Source of the DNA: Allobosea sp. CS1GBMeth4
GTDB taxonomy: Bacteria; Pseudomonadota; Alphaproteobacteria; Rhizobiales; Beijerinckiaceae
DNA length: 64,000 nucleotides
Direction of reading: 5' to 3'
Assembly (NCBI RefSeq): GCF_900185715.1
Contig: NZ_FYAS01000006.1
Span: forward strand, 62,001 to 126,000
The position numbers were made by a program, and so were the translations under genes. The stretch's first letter is position 1. Each line of letters opens with the position of its first letter. The notes beneath the pieces are model-generated. The model ran no database searches. It was given only the letters and a program-made list of their open reading frames with translations, and was not told the origin of the DNA. This document shows positions 25,222-34,266 of this stretch, piece by piece.

Positions 25222-26163
25222 TCAGCCCGCGGCCGCGAGCGCCGCCCGGTAGCTGCCGAAATATTTCATGCCGGTGTCGCACATCACGCTGACCACCGTC
25301 GCATCCGGCGTCAGGCGCTCGGCCAGCCGCAAGGCGGCGATGACGTTGGCGCCGGTCGAGAGCCCGGCGAACAGGCCTTCCTCGCGCGCCAGCCGCAGCG
25401 CCATCGCCCGCGCCTCGTCGGTCGAGACCCGTTCGATCTCGCCGGCGATATCGTCCTGCCAGAGCGGCACGACGAAGCCGGCGCCGATGCCGTCGATCTT
25501 GTGCGCGCCCGGCGCGCCGCCCGACAGCACCGGCGATTCCGCCGGCTCGACGGCGGTGATGCGGATGGTCTCGTTCCGCGCCCGCAGGCCGGCGGCGATG
25601 CCGCGCAGCGAGGCCGCGGTGCCGACGCTCTGGACGAAGCCGTCGATGCGCCCTTGCGTCTGCTCCCAGATCTCCGCCGCCATCGCCTCATAGGCGGACA
25701 GCTGGTCGCGGTTCTGCATCTGGTCGGTCCAGAAGGCGCCGCTCTCCCGCGCGATCTCGCCCGCCGTCGCGATCATGTCGCGAGTCAGCTTCTCCGTCAT
25801 CCTGCCGCTCTCGCTTGCGATCACCGTCAGCCGCGCGCCGAGGATCGCCATGTGGTCGAGCTTCTCGCGGGCGAAGGCGTCGGAGGTGACGATGTGCAGC
25901 GGATGGCGCTTCACGGCGCAGACCAGCGCCAGCGAGACCCCGGTGCTGCCGCCGGTATATTCGACCACGGCGCCGCCGGGCTTCAGCCGCCCGTCCGCCT
26001 CGGCCGCCTCGATCATGGCGAGCGCCATCCGGTCCTTCATGCTGCCGGTCGGGTTCTCGCTTTCGAGCTTGAGCAGGATGCGCGCGCCATTGGCCGGCAG
26101 GACATGGCGCAGCGGGACGAGCGCGGTTCGGCCGATACGCGCGAGGATGGTCGGCTGGGTCAT
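25222..26163 (-). CDS. Cysteine synthase-like PLP enzyme
   Basis: 313 residues of the fold-type II PLP family: Lys in [15 protein letters not shown] near residue 43, the phosphate cup loop [29 protein letters not shown], and the C-terminal [14 protein letters not shown]. It lacks the classical CysK SGNTG loop (here TGGSTG), which suggests a different beta-replacement or beta-elimination substrate. A 17-bp palindrome identical to one before the HxlR gene lies 60-76 bp upstream (26223-26239), so it is probably under that regulator. Set between trpA and the HxlR/DUF488 pair; a thiol-stress or sulfide-related role is inferred. It could also supply cysteine directly. Confidence 0.8.
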   Translation of the reverse strand: MTQPTILARIGRTALVPLRHVLPANGARILLKLESENPTGSMKDRMALAMIEAAEADGRLKPGGAVVEYTGGSTGVSLALVCAVKRHPLHIVTSDAFAREKLDHMAILGARLTVIASESGRMTEKLTRDMIATAGEIARESGAFWTDQMQNRDQLSAYEAMAAEIWEQTQGRIDGFVQSVGTAASLRGIAAGLRARNETIRITAVEPAESPVLSGGAPGAHKIDGIGAGFVVPLWQDDIAGEIERVSTDEARAMALRLAREEGLFAGLSTGANVIAALRLAERLTPDATVVSVMCDTGMKYFGSYRAALAAAG

Positions 26164-26222
26164 GCGGCGGTCCTTTCGGCGAGGGGCATTTCGCCTTCTC
26201 GCCGGAAACCGGCATCCCGTCA

Positions 26223-26239
26223 GGTCCGAAATCCGGACC
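26223..26239. promoter_or_regulatory. HxlR-type operator, copy 2 (before the cysteine synthase-like gene)
   Basis: GGTCCGAAATCCGGACC at 26223-26239 is a palindrome (GGTCCG / CGGACC around AAATC) identical over 17 bases to the core of the one at 27338-27364. It starts 4 bases from the DUF488 stop and 60 bases before the cysteine-synthase-like start. I infer it is a binding site for the HxlR protein encoded next door. Confidence 0.75.
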
Positions 26240-26242
26240 GGC

Positions 26243-26629
26243 TCAGGCGAGGCTGGCGCCGCGTTCGGCCAGCAGCACCCGCAGCACCGAGCGGTGGCAG
26301 CGCGCCTCGTCCTCGCAATAGCAGCCGACCGAGAAGTCGCTCGTCTGCGACAGGGTCGCGAGCAGGTCGAGCGCGTGGCGCGGCGCCGGCTCCGCCATCT
26401 CGGCCTTGAAGGCGCGGGCGAAGCCGGCCCAGTTCTTCTCGCTCTGCGCGGCCTTGGCCTGCGCCATCAGCTCCGGCGTCGGCGACAGCACCGGGAACCA
26501 GACGTCGAACCAGTCCTCGCTGGCGTAGCGCTCCTTCGGCACGCCGCGCGGCACGCGCCTGACCGTGCCGATGCGCGTGCCCTCGGAGGGATCGCGCGGG
26601 GTGCCGAGGCGGACGATGCGGACGCTCAT
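26243..26629 (-). CDS. DUF488 family protein
   Basis: 128 residues from ATG 26629, overlapping the HxlR stop by four bases (ATGA). DUF488 proteins share VRLGTPRDPSEGTRIGTVRR and the C-terminal CYCEDEARCHRSVL, a cysteine-rich loop (two Cys and a His) that could bind a metal or sense redox state. The biochemical role of the family is unsettled. Coupling to the HxlR gene makes it likely to be expressed with it. Confidence 0.75.
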   Translation of the reverse strand: MSVRIVRLGTPRDPSEGTRIGTVRRVPRGVPKERYASEDWFDVWFPVLSPTPELMAQAKAAQSEKNWAGFARAFKAEMAEPAPRHALDLLATLSQTSDFSVGCYCEDEARCHRSVLRVLLAERGASLA

Positions 26630-27309
26630 GCGCTGGCCCTCCTGTCGGGATGCGCCGGCGCGACGCCGGCGAAGAGATAGAGCGCGAACCAGCCGGGAAA
26701 GGCCTGGACCAGCTCGCGCGGCCCGGTCAGCGACAGCCCGAGCCTGCGGCTGCCGGCGAAGCCGACATCGCCGCGCCACCAGGAAACCAGCGCCGGCAGC
26801 GGGCCGCGCAGCACCAGCGTTTCCGGAAAGCCCGGGTTCTGGCTGCAGAACGAAGCCTCGGTGCGCTTGAGCAGCAGGAAGCGGACGGGATGGCCGGCGA
26901 TCTCGAACCGTACCACCAGCGGCTCGTCCGGCAGCGCCGCGAAGCGCACGCGCCGCTGCATGTCGACCAGCACCGGCTCGAGGTCGAGATCGTCCCGCTC
27001 GGCCTGGCGCGGCAGCCAGCGCTGGCCCCAGACGCCCATCGCCTTGACCAGCTCGGCGAGCTCTTGTCCCGCCTCGGTCAGCGCGTATTCGGGGCCGGCC
27101 GCGCCTTCGCAGCGCCGGATCGCGCCGGCGGCGACCAGCGCCTGCAACCGCTCCGACAGCATGGTCCTGGAGATGCGCGGAATGCCGCGGCGGATGTCGT
27201 TGAAGCGGCTGGCGCCGCACAGCATCTCGCGCACGATCAGCAGCGTCCAGCGCCCGCCGAGCGTCTCATGGGCGCGCGCCATCGCGCAGAACTGGCCGTA
27301 GGCTGTCAT
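26626..27309 (-). CDS. HxlR family winged-helix regulator
   Basis: 227 residues. The first 100 residues are an HxlR winged helix (CAMARAHETLGGRWTLLIVREML, FNDIRRGIPRISRTMLSERLQALVAAGAI, YALTEAGQEL), and the remaining 125 form an extra C-terminal domain, like the sterol-carrier-like extensions seen in some members. Cys8 (QFCAMAR) sits where thiol-sensing HxlR proteins such as YodB have their reactive cysteine, so electrophile sensing is conceivable. A perfect palindrome (27338-27364) lies 28 bp upstream of its start and a second copy in front of the cysteine-synthase-like gene. I infer self-regulation and control of that gene. Confidence 0.85.
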   Translation of the reverse strand: MTAYGQFCAMARAHETLGGRWTLLIVREMLCGASRFNDIRRGIPRISRTMLSERLQALVAAGAIRRCEGAAGPEYALTEAGQELAELVKAMGVWGQRWLPRQAERDDLDLEPVLVDMQRRVRFAALPDEPLVVRFEIAGHPVRFLLLKRTEASFCSQNPGFPETLVLRGPLPALVSWWRGDVGFAGSRRLGLSLTGPRELVQAFPGWFALYLFAGVAPAHPDRRASA

Positions 27310-27337
27310 GGCGCCAGCCTAGCACGGGATTGGCGCC

Positions 27338-27364
27338 GACGCGGTCCGAAATCCGGACCGCGTC
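27338..27364. promoter_or_regulatory. HxlR-type operator, copy 1
   Basis: GACGCGGTCCG (27338-27348) and CGGACCGCGTC (27354-27364) form a perfect 11-bp inverted repeat with spacer AAATC, 28 bp upstream of the HxlR start. The inner 17 bases recur exactly at 26223-26239. Two exact copies upstream of two neighbouring operons argue against chance. Confidence 0.8.
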
Positions 27365-27412
27365 AATGCGCACCCTTCCGGACGTCTCTGCAAAACGCGG
27401 CTCGCTCAAGCT

Positions 27413-27596
27413 CCTCTCCTCCCCCTTGTCGGGAAGGGGGTGGGGATGGGGGGTGACCGGAGGATTGCAGCAGCGAAACGGCACGATTGGCGCCCAATTC
27501 GCTCTGGCTTTGCGCCCCCCACCCCTACCCTCCCCGGCAGGGGGAGGGGCTCCAGCCTTTCCAGCTTTCGCAGAGGGATCCGTCCGAAGGGGACGA
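27413..27596. repeat. Pyrimidine/purine-rich intergenic repeat
   Basis: Between the HxlR gene and the SIMPL gene. CTCCTCTCCTCCCCC ... GGGGGTGGGGATGGGGGGTG on the left side is echoed in inverted form by CGCCCCCCACCCCTACCCTC ... GGGGGAGGGGCTCC on the right. The same inverted pattern recurs at 58256-58420. This is a member of a dispersed repeat family; the gap otherwise holds only the HxlR operator. Confidence 0.7.
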
Positions 27597-27597
27597 G

Positions 27598-28329
27598 CTA
27601 CTTCTCGATCCGCCAGACCGTGCGCAGCGCCGCGCTGATGGTGACCTCGCCCGGCTCGACCTGGATCGGCGCCGCGCCGGCCGCCATGCGATAGGCGCGC
27701 GCATCGGCCATCGGCCGCACCGGCGGCTCGGCTTCCGCCTCGACGATCGAGACGAGCTCGCCGACCTTGACGCCGAGGCGCTTGGCATAGATCTCGGCCC
27801 GGGCGCGCGCCGCTTCCGCCGCCCTGGTGCGGGCCTCGTCTTTGGCCTTGTCCTCGTCGGCGAGGCCGAAGCTGATCCCGGACATGTCGTTGGCGCCGGC
27901 CGCGACGAGCGCGTCGATCAGCGGGCCGGCCCTGGCGATGTCGCGCACGATCACGGTGATGCCGGTGCGCGCCTCGTAGCCGTCGATCCTCGCCGCGCGC
28001 GGCTGCGGCGAGGACGAAGCCGAGGGCTGCGTCATGCGCGGCGTCAGCGCGACCTGCGAGGTCGAGAGATCGCCCTGGGCGACGCCGGCGGCCTTCACCG
28101 CCTCGATCAGCCTGGCCAGCGCCGGCGTGTTCTTCGCCAGCGCCTCGGCCGCGGTCTTGCCCTCGCTGACCACGCCGGCCTGGACGGTGGCGAGATCGGG
28201 CTTCACCCGGACTTCGCCGGTGGTCTGGATCACGATCCCTTCCGCCGGCGCCAGCGGGCCGGCGGTCTGGGCCTGGACGGGGGCGGACAGCGCCGCGAGC
28301 GCGGCGATGATGAGGGCTCTCTTCGACAT
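27598..28329 (-). CDS. SIMPL domain periplasmic protein (DUF541)
   Basis: 243 residues from ATG 28329 with AAGGA upstream. The N-terminal ALIIAALAALSAPVQAQ is a Sec signal. The mature part has IVIQTTGEVRVKPDLATVQAGV near residue 35, YEARTGITVIVRDIARAGPLID in the middle and KDEARTRAAEAARARAEIYAKRLGVKVGELVSI at the end, the repeated beta-alpha pattern of SIMPL/DUF541 proteins. These proteins sit in the envelope; a role in signalling or envelope stress is suggested for some members. It ends close to repeat DNA and begins 96 bp after the trpB stop. Confidence 0.85.
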   Translation of the reverse strand: MSKRALIIAALAALSAPVQAQTAGPLAPAEGIVIQTTGEVRVKPDLATVQAGVVSEGKTAAEALAKNTPALARLIEAVKAAGVAQGDLSTSQVALTPRMTQPSASSSPQPRAARIDGYEARTGITVIVRDIARAGPLIDALVAAGANDMSGISFGLADEDKAKDEARTRAAEAARARAEIYAKRLGVKVGELVSIVEAEAEPPVRPMADARAYRMAAGAAPIQVEPGEVTISAALRTVWRIEK

Positions 28330-28424
28330 GATCGTCCTTCGCTGAGGCATGGTCTGCGGAAGCGGCAGCGCTCCCGCGGCGCGACCATGCGCAACCTATT
28401 GGGGCAGCATCAGGACGATGCGGG

Positions 28425-29638
<1,214 letters not shown>

Positions 29639-29642
<4 letters not shown>

Positions 29643-30343
29643 GCCTGGCCTGCCTTCTTCAACTCTGCTGCCGCCGCGCGGGCGGCCTTCACGAAGTCCG
29701 CGATCCTGCCGGCATCCTTGACGCCCGGTGCGCTCTCGACCCCGGAGGAGACGTCGACGCCGGCCGGCCTGGTGATGCGGACGGCCTCCGCGACATTCGC
29801 CGGAACGAGCCCGCCCGATAGCATGAAGCGGAAAGCCGGGTCGAGGCCGGCGAGCAGGCTCCAGTCGAACGGCCTGCCGTGGCCGCCGGGATAGGCGGCG
29901 TCCTTCGGCGGCTTGGCGTCGAGCAGGAGGCGGTCGGCGACGCTGCGATGCTGCGCGACCTGCTCCAGATCGGCGGCCGTCGCGATGCCGAGCGCTTTCA
30001 TCACCGGCAGGCCGGTCGCCCGCCTGATCGCGGCGACCTGCTCCGGTCCTTCGCTGCCGTGCAGCTGCAGCCAGTCCGGGCGCAGGATCCGCGCGAGCTC
30101 GGCCGCCTGCTCCGGCGCGTAGTCGACGATCAGCGCGACGATCTGCGTCCTGCCGCGGGCCGGGGCGGCGAGCTCGGCCGCGCGCTGCGGCGTGACATAG
30201 CGCGGGCTCCTCGGGTGGAAGTTGAGGCCGATCATCTCGGCTCCGGCGGCGAGCGCCGCCTCCAGCGTCTCCGGTGTCGAGAGCCCGCAGATCTTGATGG
30301 CGAAGGTGTCGTCGCGGTGCGGCATGGGCTGGCAATAGGGCAT
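29639..30343 (-). CDS. trpF: Phosphoribosylanthranilate isomerase
   Basis: 234 residues from ATG 30343; an internal ATG at 30325 ([14 protein letters not shown]) is an equally good start. A TIM-barrel pattern is clear: [24 protein letters not shown] with the catalytic Cys, [19 protein letters not shown], and [31 protein letters not shown]. It makes carboxyphenylamino-deoxyribulose phosphate from phosphoribosylanthranilate. It opens the trpF-trpB operon; the membrane protein upstream ends 38 bp before it. No Trp leader is seen, as expected away from trpE. Confidence 0.95.
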
Positions 30344-30380
30344 GGACGGCGTCGCCGGCAAGCACGGCGGAGGGAGCGGG

Positions 30381-30854
30381 CTACCGGCGGTCCCGCAGCG
30401 TCGAGATCACGATGGCGCCGAGCCCGAGCAGCTTGAGCGCGGCGACCGCCATGTGACCGCTCTCCCAGCGCAGCCGGACGGCGTCGAACTCCGGCGGGAT
30501 CGGGCCGGGCTGCCAGGTCGCGAGGATGGCGTTGGCGGGCGCGACCCAGGCCGCCCAGACCGCGAGGGAGAGGGCGTAGAGCAGGCAGCCCGCCAGGGCG
30601 AAGGCGAAGACGCCGCGCAGGCGGCGCGACAGCACGGCGAGAATGCCGGCCGTCACGATCGTCCCGATCTCGACCGGCGCGCCGATCAGCGCGAAATAGC
30701 GGAACTGCCCGGCGAACACCGTGGCCTCGCGCCAGAGCTCCGGCGCCCACTCGCTCAGCCGCGGCACGGCCTCCAGCACATGCGCATAGGACGGCCCGAG
30801 CGAGAGCGCCGCGAGCATGATCGCCAGGAACTGCCAGATCCGAAGCCGGGTCAT
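30381..30854 (-). CDS. DUF1772-like four-helix membrane protein
   Basis: 157 residues from the ATG at 30854, which has GGAGGG 5 bases upstream. Four membrane helices are visible (IWQFLAIMLAALSLGPS, FALIGAPVEIGTIVTAGILAVL, GVFAFALAGCLLYALSLAVWAAW, MAVAALKLLGLGAIVIST) with a conserved histidine in YAHVLE and an RLRWESGH motif before the last helix. This matches small DUF1772-type integral membrane proteins of unknown function. The start is divergent from the TAXI-like gene; the trpF gene lies downstream in the same direction. Confidence 0.65.
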   Translation of the reverse strand: MTRLRIWQFLAIMLAALSLGPSYAHVLEAVPRLSEWAPELWREATVFAGQFRYFALIGAPVEIGTIVTAGILAVLSRRLRGVFAFALAGCLLYALSLAVWAAWVAPANAILATWQPGPIPPEFDAVRLRWESGHMAVAALKLLGLGAIVISTLRDRR

Positions 30855-30977
30855 GCATCCCTCCACGATGCGAACTCGCAGGGTGACAAGGTGGTTTCAC
30901 GGTGCCCCATTTATGACATGATCCGCCGCGAGGCCTGCGCACCGCAGCGGCGACGAAGGGCACGGTCAGGCTAAGCT

Positions 30978-32273
30978 ATGGGGCGGCGTTTCTTCGCAGG
31001 TCTGGCGGCGCTCCTGCTGATGGCCGGACTCCTCGCGCTCGCCGTCTATCTCTGGACCCAGCCGCGGACGCTGACCCTGGCCGTCGGCCCGCTCGGCTCG
31101 GACGATGCCCGGCTCGCCGCCGCCCTGGTCCAGGGCCTCAGCCGCGAGAAGAAGCCGGTGCGCCTGCGCCTCGTCCTGACCGAGGGCTCGGCCGAGAGCG
31201 CGAGGAAGATCGACGCCGGCAAGGTCGATCTCGCCATCGTCCGCCCCGACATCGCCCTGCCGGCCAAGGCCGACACGGCGCTGATCACCCGCCGCAGCTT
31301 CCCCTTCTTCATCGGCCCCGGCGATCTGGGCATCGATCGCGTCTCCGGCCTGCGCGGCAAGCGCATCGGCGTGGTGCGCGCTCCCGCCGGCAATCTCGAG
31401 CTGCTGAAGCTCGTGCTCTCGCAATACGAGGTGCGGCTGGAGGAGGTGACGGTCGTGGCGCTCGGCCCGGAGGACGTCCAGGCCGCCATCGCCGAGAGGC
31501 ATATCGACGCGCTCTTCGCCGTCAACGCGCTGAATGCCCGCGTCGTCACCGAAGTCGGCTCGCGCCTCCGCCGGGCCTTCGGCGAGCATCCGACCGTCAT
31601 CCCGATCCGCGAGGCCGATGCGCTCGCCGCCCGCAACCGCGCGATCGAATCGGGCGAGATCGTGCGCGGCGCGCTCGGCGGCGATCCGCCGCTGCCGGCC
31701 GAGAACCTGCCGAGCATCTCGATCACCTCGCGCCTGATGGCGGCGCAGACGCTCGACGACAACCGGGTCGGCGAGCTCGTCGGCGCGATCCTCTCGCTGC
31801 GGGTGACGCTCGCCGCCGATCTGCCGGCGATCCAGGGGCTGGAGGCGCCGGCCACCGACAAGGACGCGCCGCTGGCGGTGCATTCCGGCGCCGCCGCCTT
31901 CATCGACGGCGAGCAGGAGAGCTTCTTCGAGCGCTATGGCGACTGGTTCTATCTCGGCGTGATGGCGCTCTCGCTCGTCGGCTCCGGCGCCGCCGGCCTG
32001 CTCGGCGTCGAGAGCGCGACGCGCCGCAAGCGGGCGATGGCCGATCTCGGCCGGCTCGTCGTCCTGCTCGGCGCGATGCGCACGGCGGCGGACGAGCCGG
32101 AGCTGGCGGCGATGGAGCGCGAGGCCGACGCGATCCTCGCCGGCGTGCTGGCGAACTATGCGCGCGGCGACATCGATTCCGGCGGCATCGGCGCCTATCG
32201 CTTCGCCATGGACCAGCTCGGCCGCGCCGCCGCGGAGCGGCGTATCGCGCTGCTGGAGGCCGCGGCCGACTGA
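30978..32273 (+). CDS. TAXI-family TRAP solute-binding protein with membrane anchors
   Basis: 431 residues. One N-terminal helix (FFAGLAALLLMAGLLALAVYLW) leads to a periplasmic TAXI domain: LTLAVGPLGSDDARLAAALVQG, DAGKVDLAIVRPDIALPA, GKRIGVVRAPAGNLELLKLVL and VDALFAVNALNARVV (IDALFAVNALN in the text). A second helix (WFYLGVMALSLVGSGAAGLLG) near residue 325-345 is followed by a cytoplasmic tail of about 80 residues. No TRAP permease gene is near. I suspect an anchored periplasmic sensor or a binding protein without its pump rather than a standard TRAP system. Confidence 0.75.
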   Translation: MGRRFFAGLAALLLMAGLLALAVYLWTQPRTLTLAVGPLGSDDARLAAALVQGLSREKKPVRLRLVLTEGSAESARKIDAGKVDLAIVRPDIALPAKADTALITRRSFPFFIGPGDLGIDRVSGLRGKRIGVVRAPAGNLELLKLVLSQYEVRLEEVTVVALGPEDVQAAIAERHIDALFAVNALNARVVTEVGSRLRRAFGEHPTVIPIREADALAARNRAIESGEIVRGALGGDPPLPAENLPSISITSRLMAAQTLDDNRVGELVGAILSLRVTLAADLPAIQGLEAPATDKDAPLAVHSGAAAFIDGEQESFFERYGDWFYLGVMALSLVGSGAAGLLGVESATRRKRAMADLGRLVVLLGAMRTAADEPELAAMEREADAILAGVLANYARGDIDSGGIGAYRFAMDQLGRAAAERRIALLEAAAD

Positions 32274-32344
32274 GCCGCTTCAATCCTGCCGCAAAGCCCG
32301 GCCATGCCGGCGGCGCGGCCCACCGACAGCCTCCGGACATCGCC

Positions 32345-32704
32345 ATGAGCTCGACCTTCGCCTCGCTTGCCCTCGGGACGCTGCTTGCGCTCTCCGCCAC
32401 CGCGCCGACATCGGCGCAGACCGAGCCGGCGCCGCCGTCGCAGATCACGGGAACCTGGCCGGACGTGAAATGCCAGCGCTGGCGCAGCGCCTATGACGAG
32501 GCGCTCAGGCGCTTCGGCAGGAAGGGGCTCGGCGAGGAGTTCCTCGCCCGCAACGAAGCCTTCATCGCCTCGGGCTGCCGGAACCCGCCCGATGTCTGCC
32601 CGCGCAGCACCGAAGAGCTCAACTTCGCCAATGTCATGGTGATGGCGGGCATGAACGCCGGCGTCTCCTCGACCTTCATGCCCTTCGCCTGCCGGAAGTC
32701 GTGA
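32345..32704 (+). CDS. Small secreted protein, unknown
   Basis: 119 residues with a Sec signal (SSTFASLALGTLLALSATAPTSAQT, cleavage after residue 24). The mature part has four cysteines (VKCQRW, SGCRNPPDVCPRS, FACRKS), which may form two disulfides, and DEALRRFGRKGLGEEFLARNEAFI. No family recognised. It stands alone, 72 bp downstream of the TAXI-like gene and convergent with the oxidoreductase gene. Confidence 0.6.
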   Translation: MSSTFASLALGTLLALSATAPTSAQTEPAPPSQITGTWPDVKCQRWRSAYDEALRRFGRKGLGEEFLARNEAFIASGCRNPPDVCPRSTEELNFANVMVMAGMNAGVSSTFMPFACRKS

Positions 32705-32730
32705 TCGCCAGGCTCTCGGCCGCGGCGGCG

Positions 32731-33636
32731 CTACAGCAGCGACTGATGCAGGCCGACCGCGGCGGTCGCGCCATCGGCGACGGCCGAGGCGATGCTGTGC
32801 CGCGCGACCGCGACATCGCCGGCGACGAAGACGCCCGGCACGCTGGTCCGCTTCCACTCGTCGGCGCGCACGATCACGCCGAACGGCATGTCTTCCAGCT
32901 CGCAGCCGAGCTCGGCCGCGATCGGGCTCGCCGGGCAGACCCGGCCGGTGGCGAACAGCGCCTTGAGCGGGACGAGGCGCCCGTCGGCGAGCCTGATGCC
33001 GCTCATCGCCTCGCCTTGGCCCTCGATGCCTGCCAGCCGCGTCCGCTCTAGCGCGACCTCGCGCCGCGCCAAAAGGGCGAGCTGCTCCGTATCCGGTTCC
33101 GGCTCCCCGTTCAGGAACAGCGTGACCTCGCCCCAATCGGCGACGAGCGCCGCCTTCTGCGCCGAATGCGTGCCGCTCGCCAGCACGCCGAGCCGGCCTC
33201 CGCCGAGTTCGTAGCCATGGCAATAGGGGCAGTGCAGCACGCTTCTGCCCCAGCGCTCCCTCAGGCCCGAGATCTCCGGCAGTTCGTCGCGCAGCCCGGT
33301 CGCCAGCAGCAGGCGCCGGGCCTGGTGCCGGCCGCCGTCGCCGTCGGCGATGCTGAAGCCGTCCGCTTCGGCCCGCGCCTCGCTCGCCCTGCCCTCCCGC
33401 CATGTGACCGTCGGATAGGCGAGCAGCTGCGCCTTCGCCTCGGCGACGATCGCCGCCGGCTCGCGTCCGTCCTGGCCGAGGAAGCCGTGCGAATGGCTGG
33501 AGAAGCGGTTTCTCCGGCTGCCCTCGTCGATCACCAGGATGCGGCGCCGCGCCCGCGCCAGCTGCAGCCCGGCCGAGAGTCCGGCGAAGCTGCCGCCGAC
33601 GATGATCGCGTCATAGGGCGTGGTCGTGTCTGGCAT
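32731..33636 (-). CDS. Thioredoxin reductase-like NAD(P)/FAD oxidoreductase
   Basis: 301 residues from ATG 33636. FAD fingerprint [21 protein letters not shown] is at the N-terminus, the redox pair CPYC ([10 protein letters not shown]) near residue 137, NAD(P) motif [15 protein letters not shown] (partly degenerate), and the second FAD motif [16 protein letters not shown] near residue 270. The fold resembles thioredoxin reductase, but no thioredoxin gene is adjacent. The upstream gene codes an Rrf2 regulator whose stop overlaps this start by 26 bp, so the pair is one operon, probably responding to oxidative or nitrosative stress. Confidence 0.85.
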   Translation of the reverse strand: MPDTTTPYDAIIVGGSFAGLSAGLQLARARRRILVIDEGSRRNRFSSHSHGFLGQDGREPAAIVAEAKAQLLAYPTVTWREGRASEARAEADGFSIADGDGGRHQARRLLLATGLRDELPEISGLRERWGRSVLHCPYCHGYELGGGRLGVLASGTHSAQKAALVADWGEVTLFLNGEPEPDTEQLALLARREVALERTRLAGIEGQGEAMSGIRLADGRLVPLKALFATGRVCPASPIAAELGCELEDMPFGVIVRADEWKRTSVPGVFVAGDVAVARHSIASAVADGATAAVGLHQSLL

Positions 33637-34072
33637 GGGTCCGTCTCCGTTCGTCGAAGCGGCGGCTGAAATCCGCCGCGAGGTCGGACAGCCGCACCCG
33701 GTCGAAGCGGCCGGCGAGCAGCGCCTCGGCCTCGGCGAAGGCCTCGCCCAGCGCCGCGTTGACGGCCTGCTCGACCAGGCATTGCGGGGTTTCGCTGCGG
33801 TGGCCAAGCGCGATCAGCGCGGGCTCGCCGAGCGCGCGATGGACGTCGCCCAGCGTGATCGCCTCGAGGGCACGCGCCAGCGTCCAGCCGCCGCCATGGC
33901 CTTTCCCGGAACGCACGAGGCCGGCTCGCCGCAGGCCCGCCATGGTGCGGCGGACCACCACCGGATTGGTGTGCAGGCAGGCGGCCAGCTCCTCGGACGT
34001 CATCGGCGCGCCGCGATCGGCCATGTGCAGCAGCACGTGCAGGGTGGCGGAAAGCCGGCTGTCCCGTTTCAT
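33611..34072 (-). CDS. Rrf2 family transcription regulator
   Basis: 153 residues. Rrf2 winged helix: [76 protein letters not shown]. The three-cysteine cluster of IscR is absent; only Cys32 and Cys97 or so are present ([14 protein letters not shown]), so a cluster-free redox or nitrosative sensor is more likely. It is read with the oxidoreductase gene. A GTAAC/GTTAC inverted repeat directly in front of the start codon is a candidate autoregulatory operator. Confidence 0.85.
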   Translation of the reverse strand: MKRDSRLSATLHVLLHMADRGAPMTSEELAACLHTNPVVVRRTMAGLRRAGLVRSGKGHGGGWTLARALEAITLGDVHRALGEPALIALGHRSETPQCLVEQAVNAALGEAFAEAEALLAGRFDRVRLSDLAADFSRRFDERRRTHARHDHAL

Positions 34073-34089
34073 GTAACTTATACTGTTAC
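34073..34089. promoter_or_regulatory. Candidate Rrf2 operator
   Basis: GTAAC (34073-34077) and GTTAC (34085-34089) flank TTATACT, immediately upstream of the Rrf2 start codon (34070-34072) in an AT-rich patch. The arrangement fits a repressor site overlapping its own promoter. Confidence 0.55.
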
Positions 34090-34266
34090 TTGATCAGGCG
34101 CCTGTCAAGCGCGGCGGGATAGCGGACGCATCGCGGCGCCGCGGTTGCCCAAACGGCGCCGAGCGTTTATGTGCAGCGCAACGAATTCCAGAGTCACTCG
34201 AGACACAGGCTGAGCCGGCCGGGGTTTCCCTGCCGGCTTGCGGTCATGACACAAGGCCCTTTCCGC

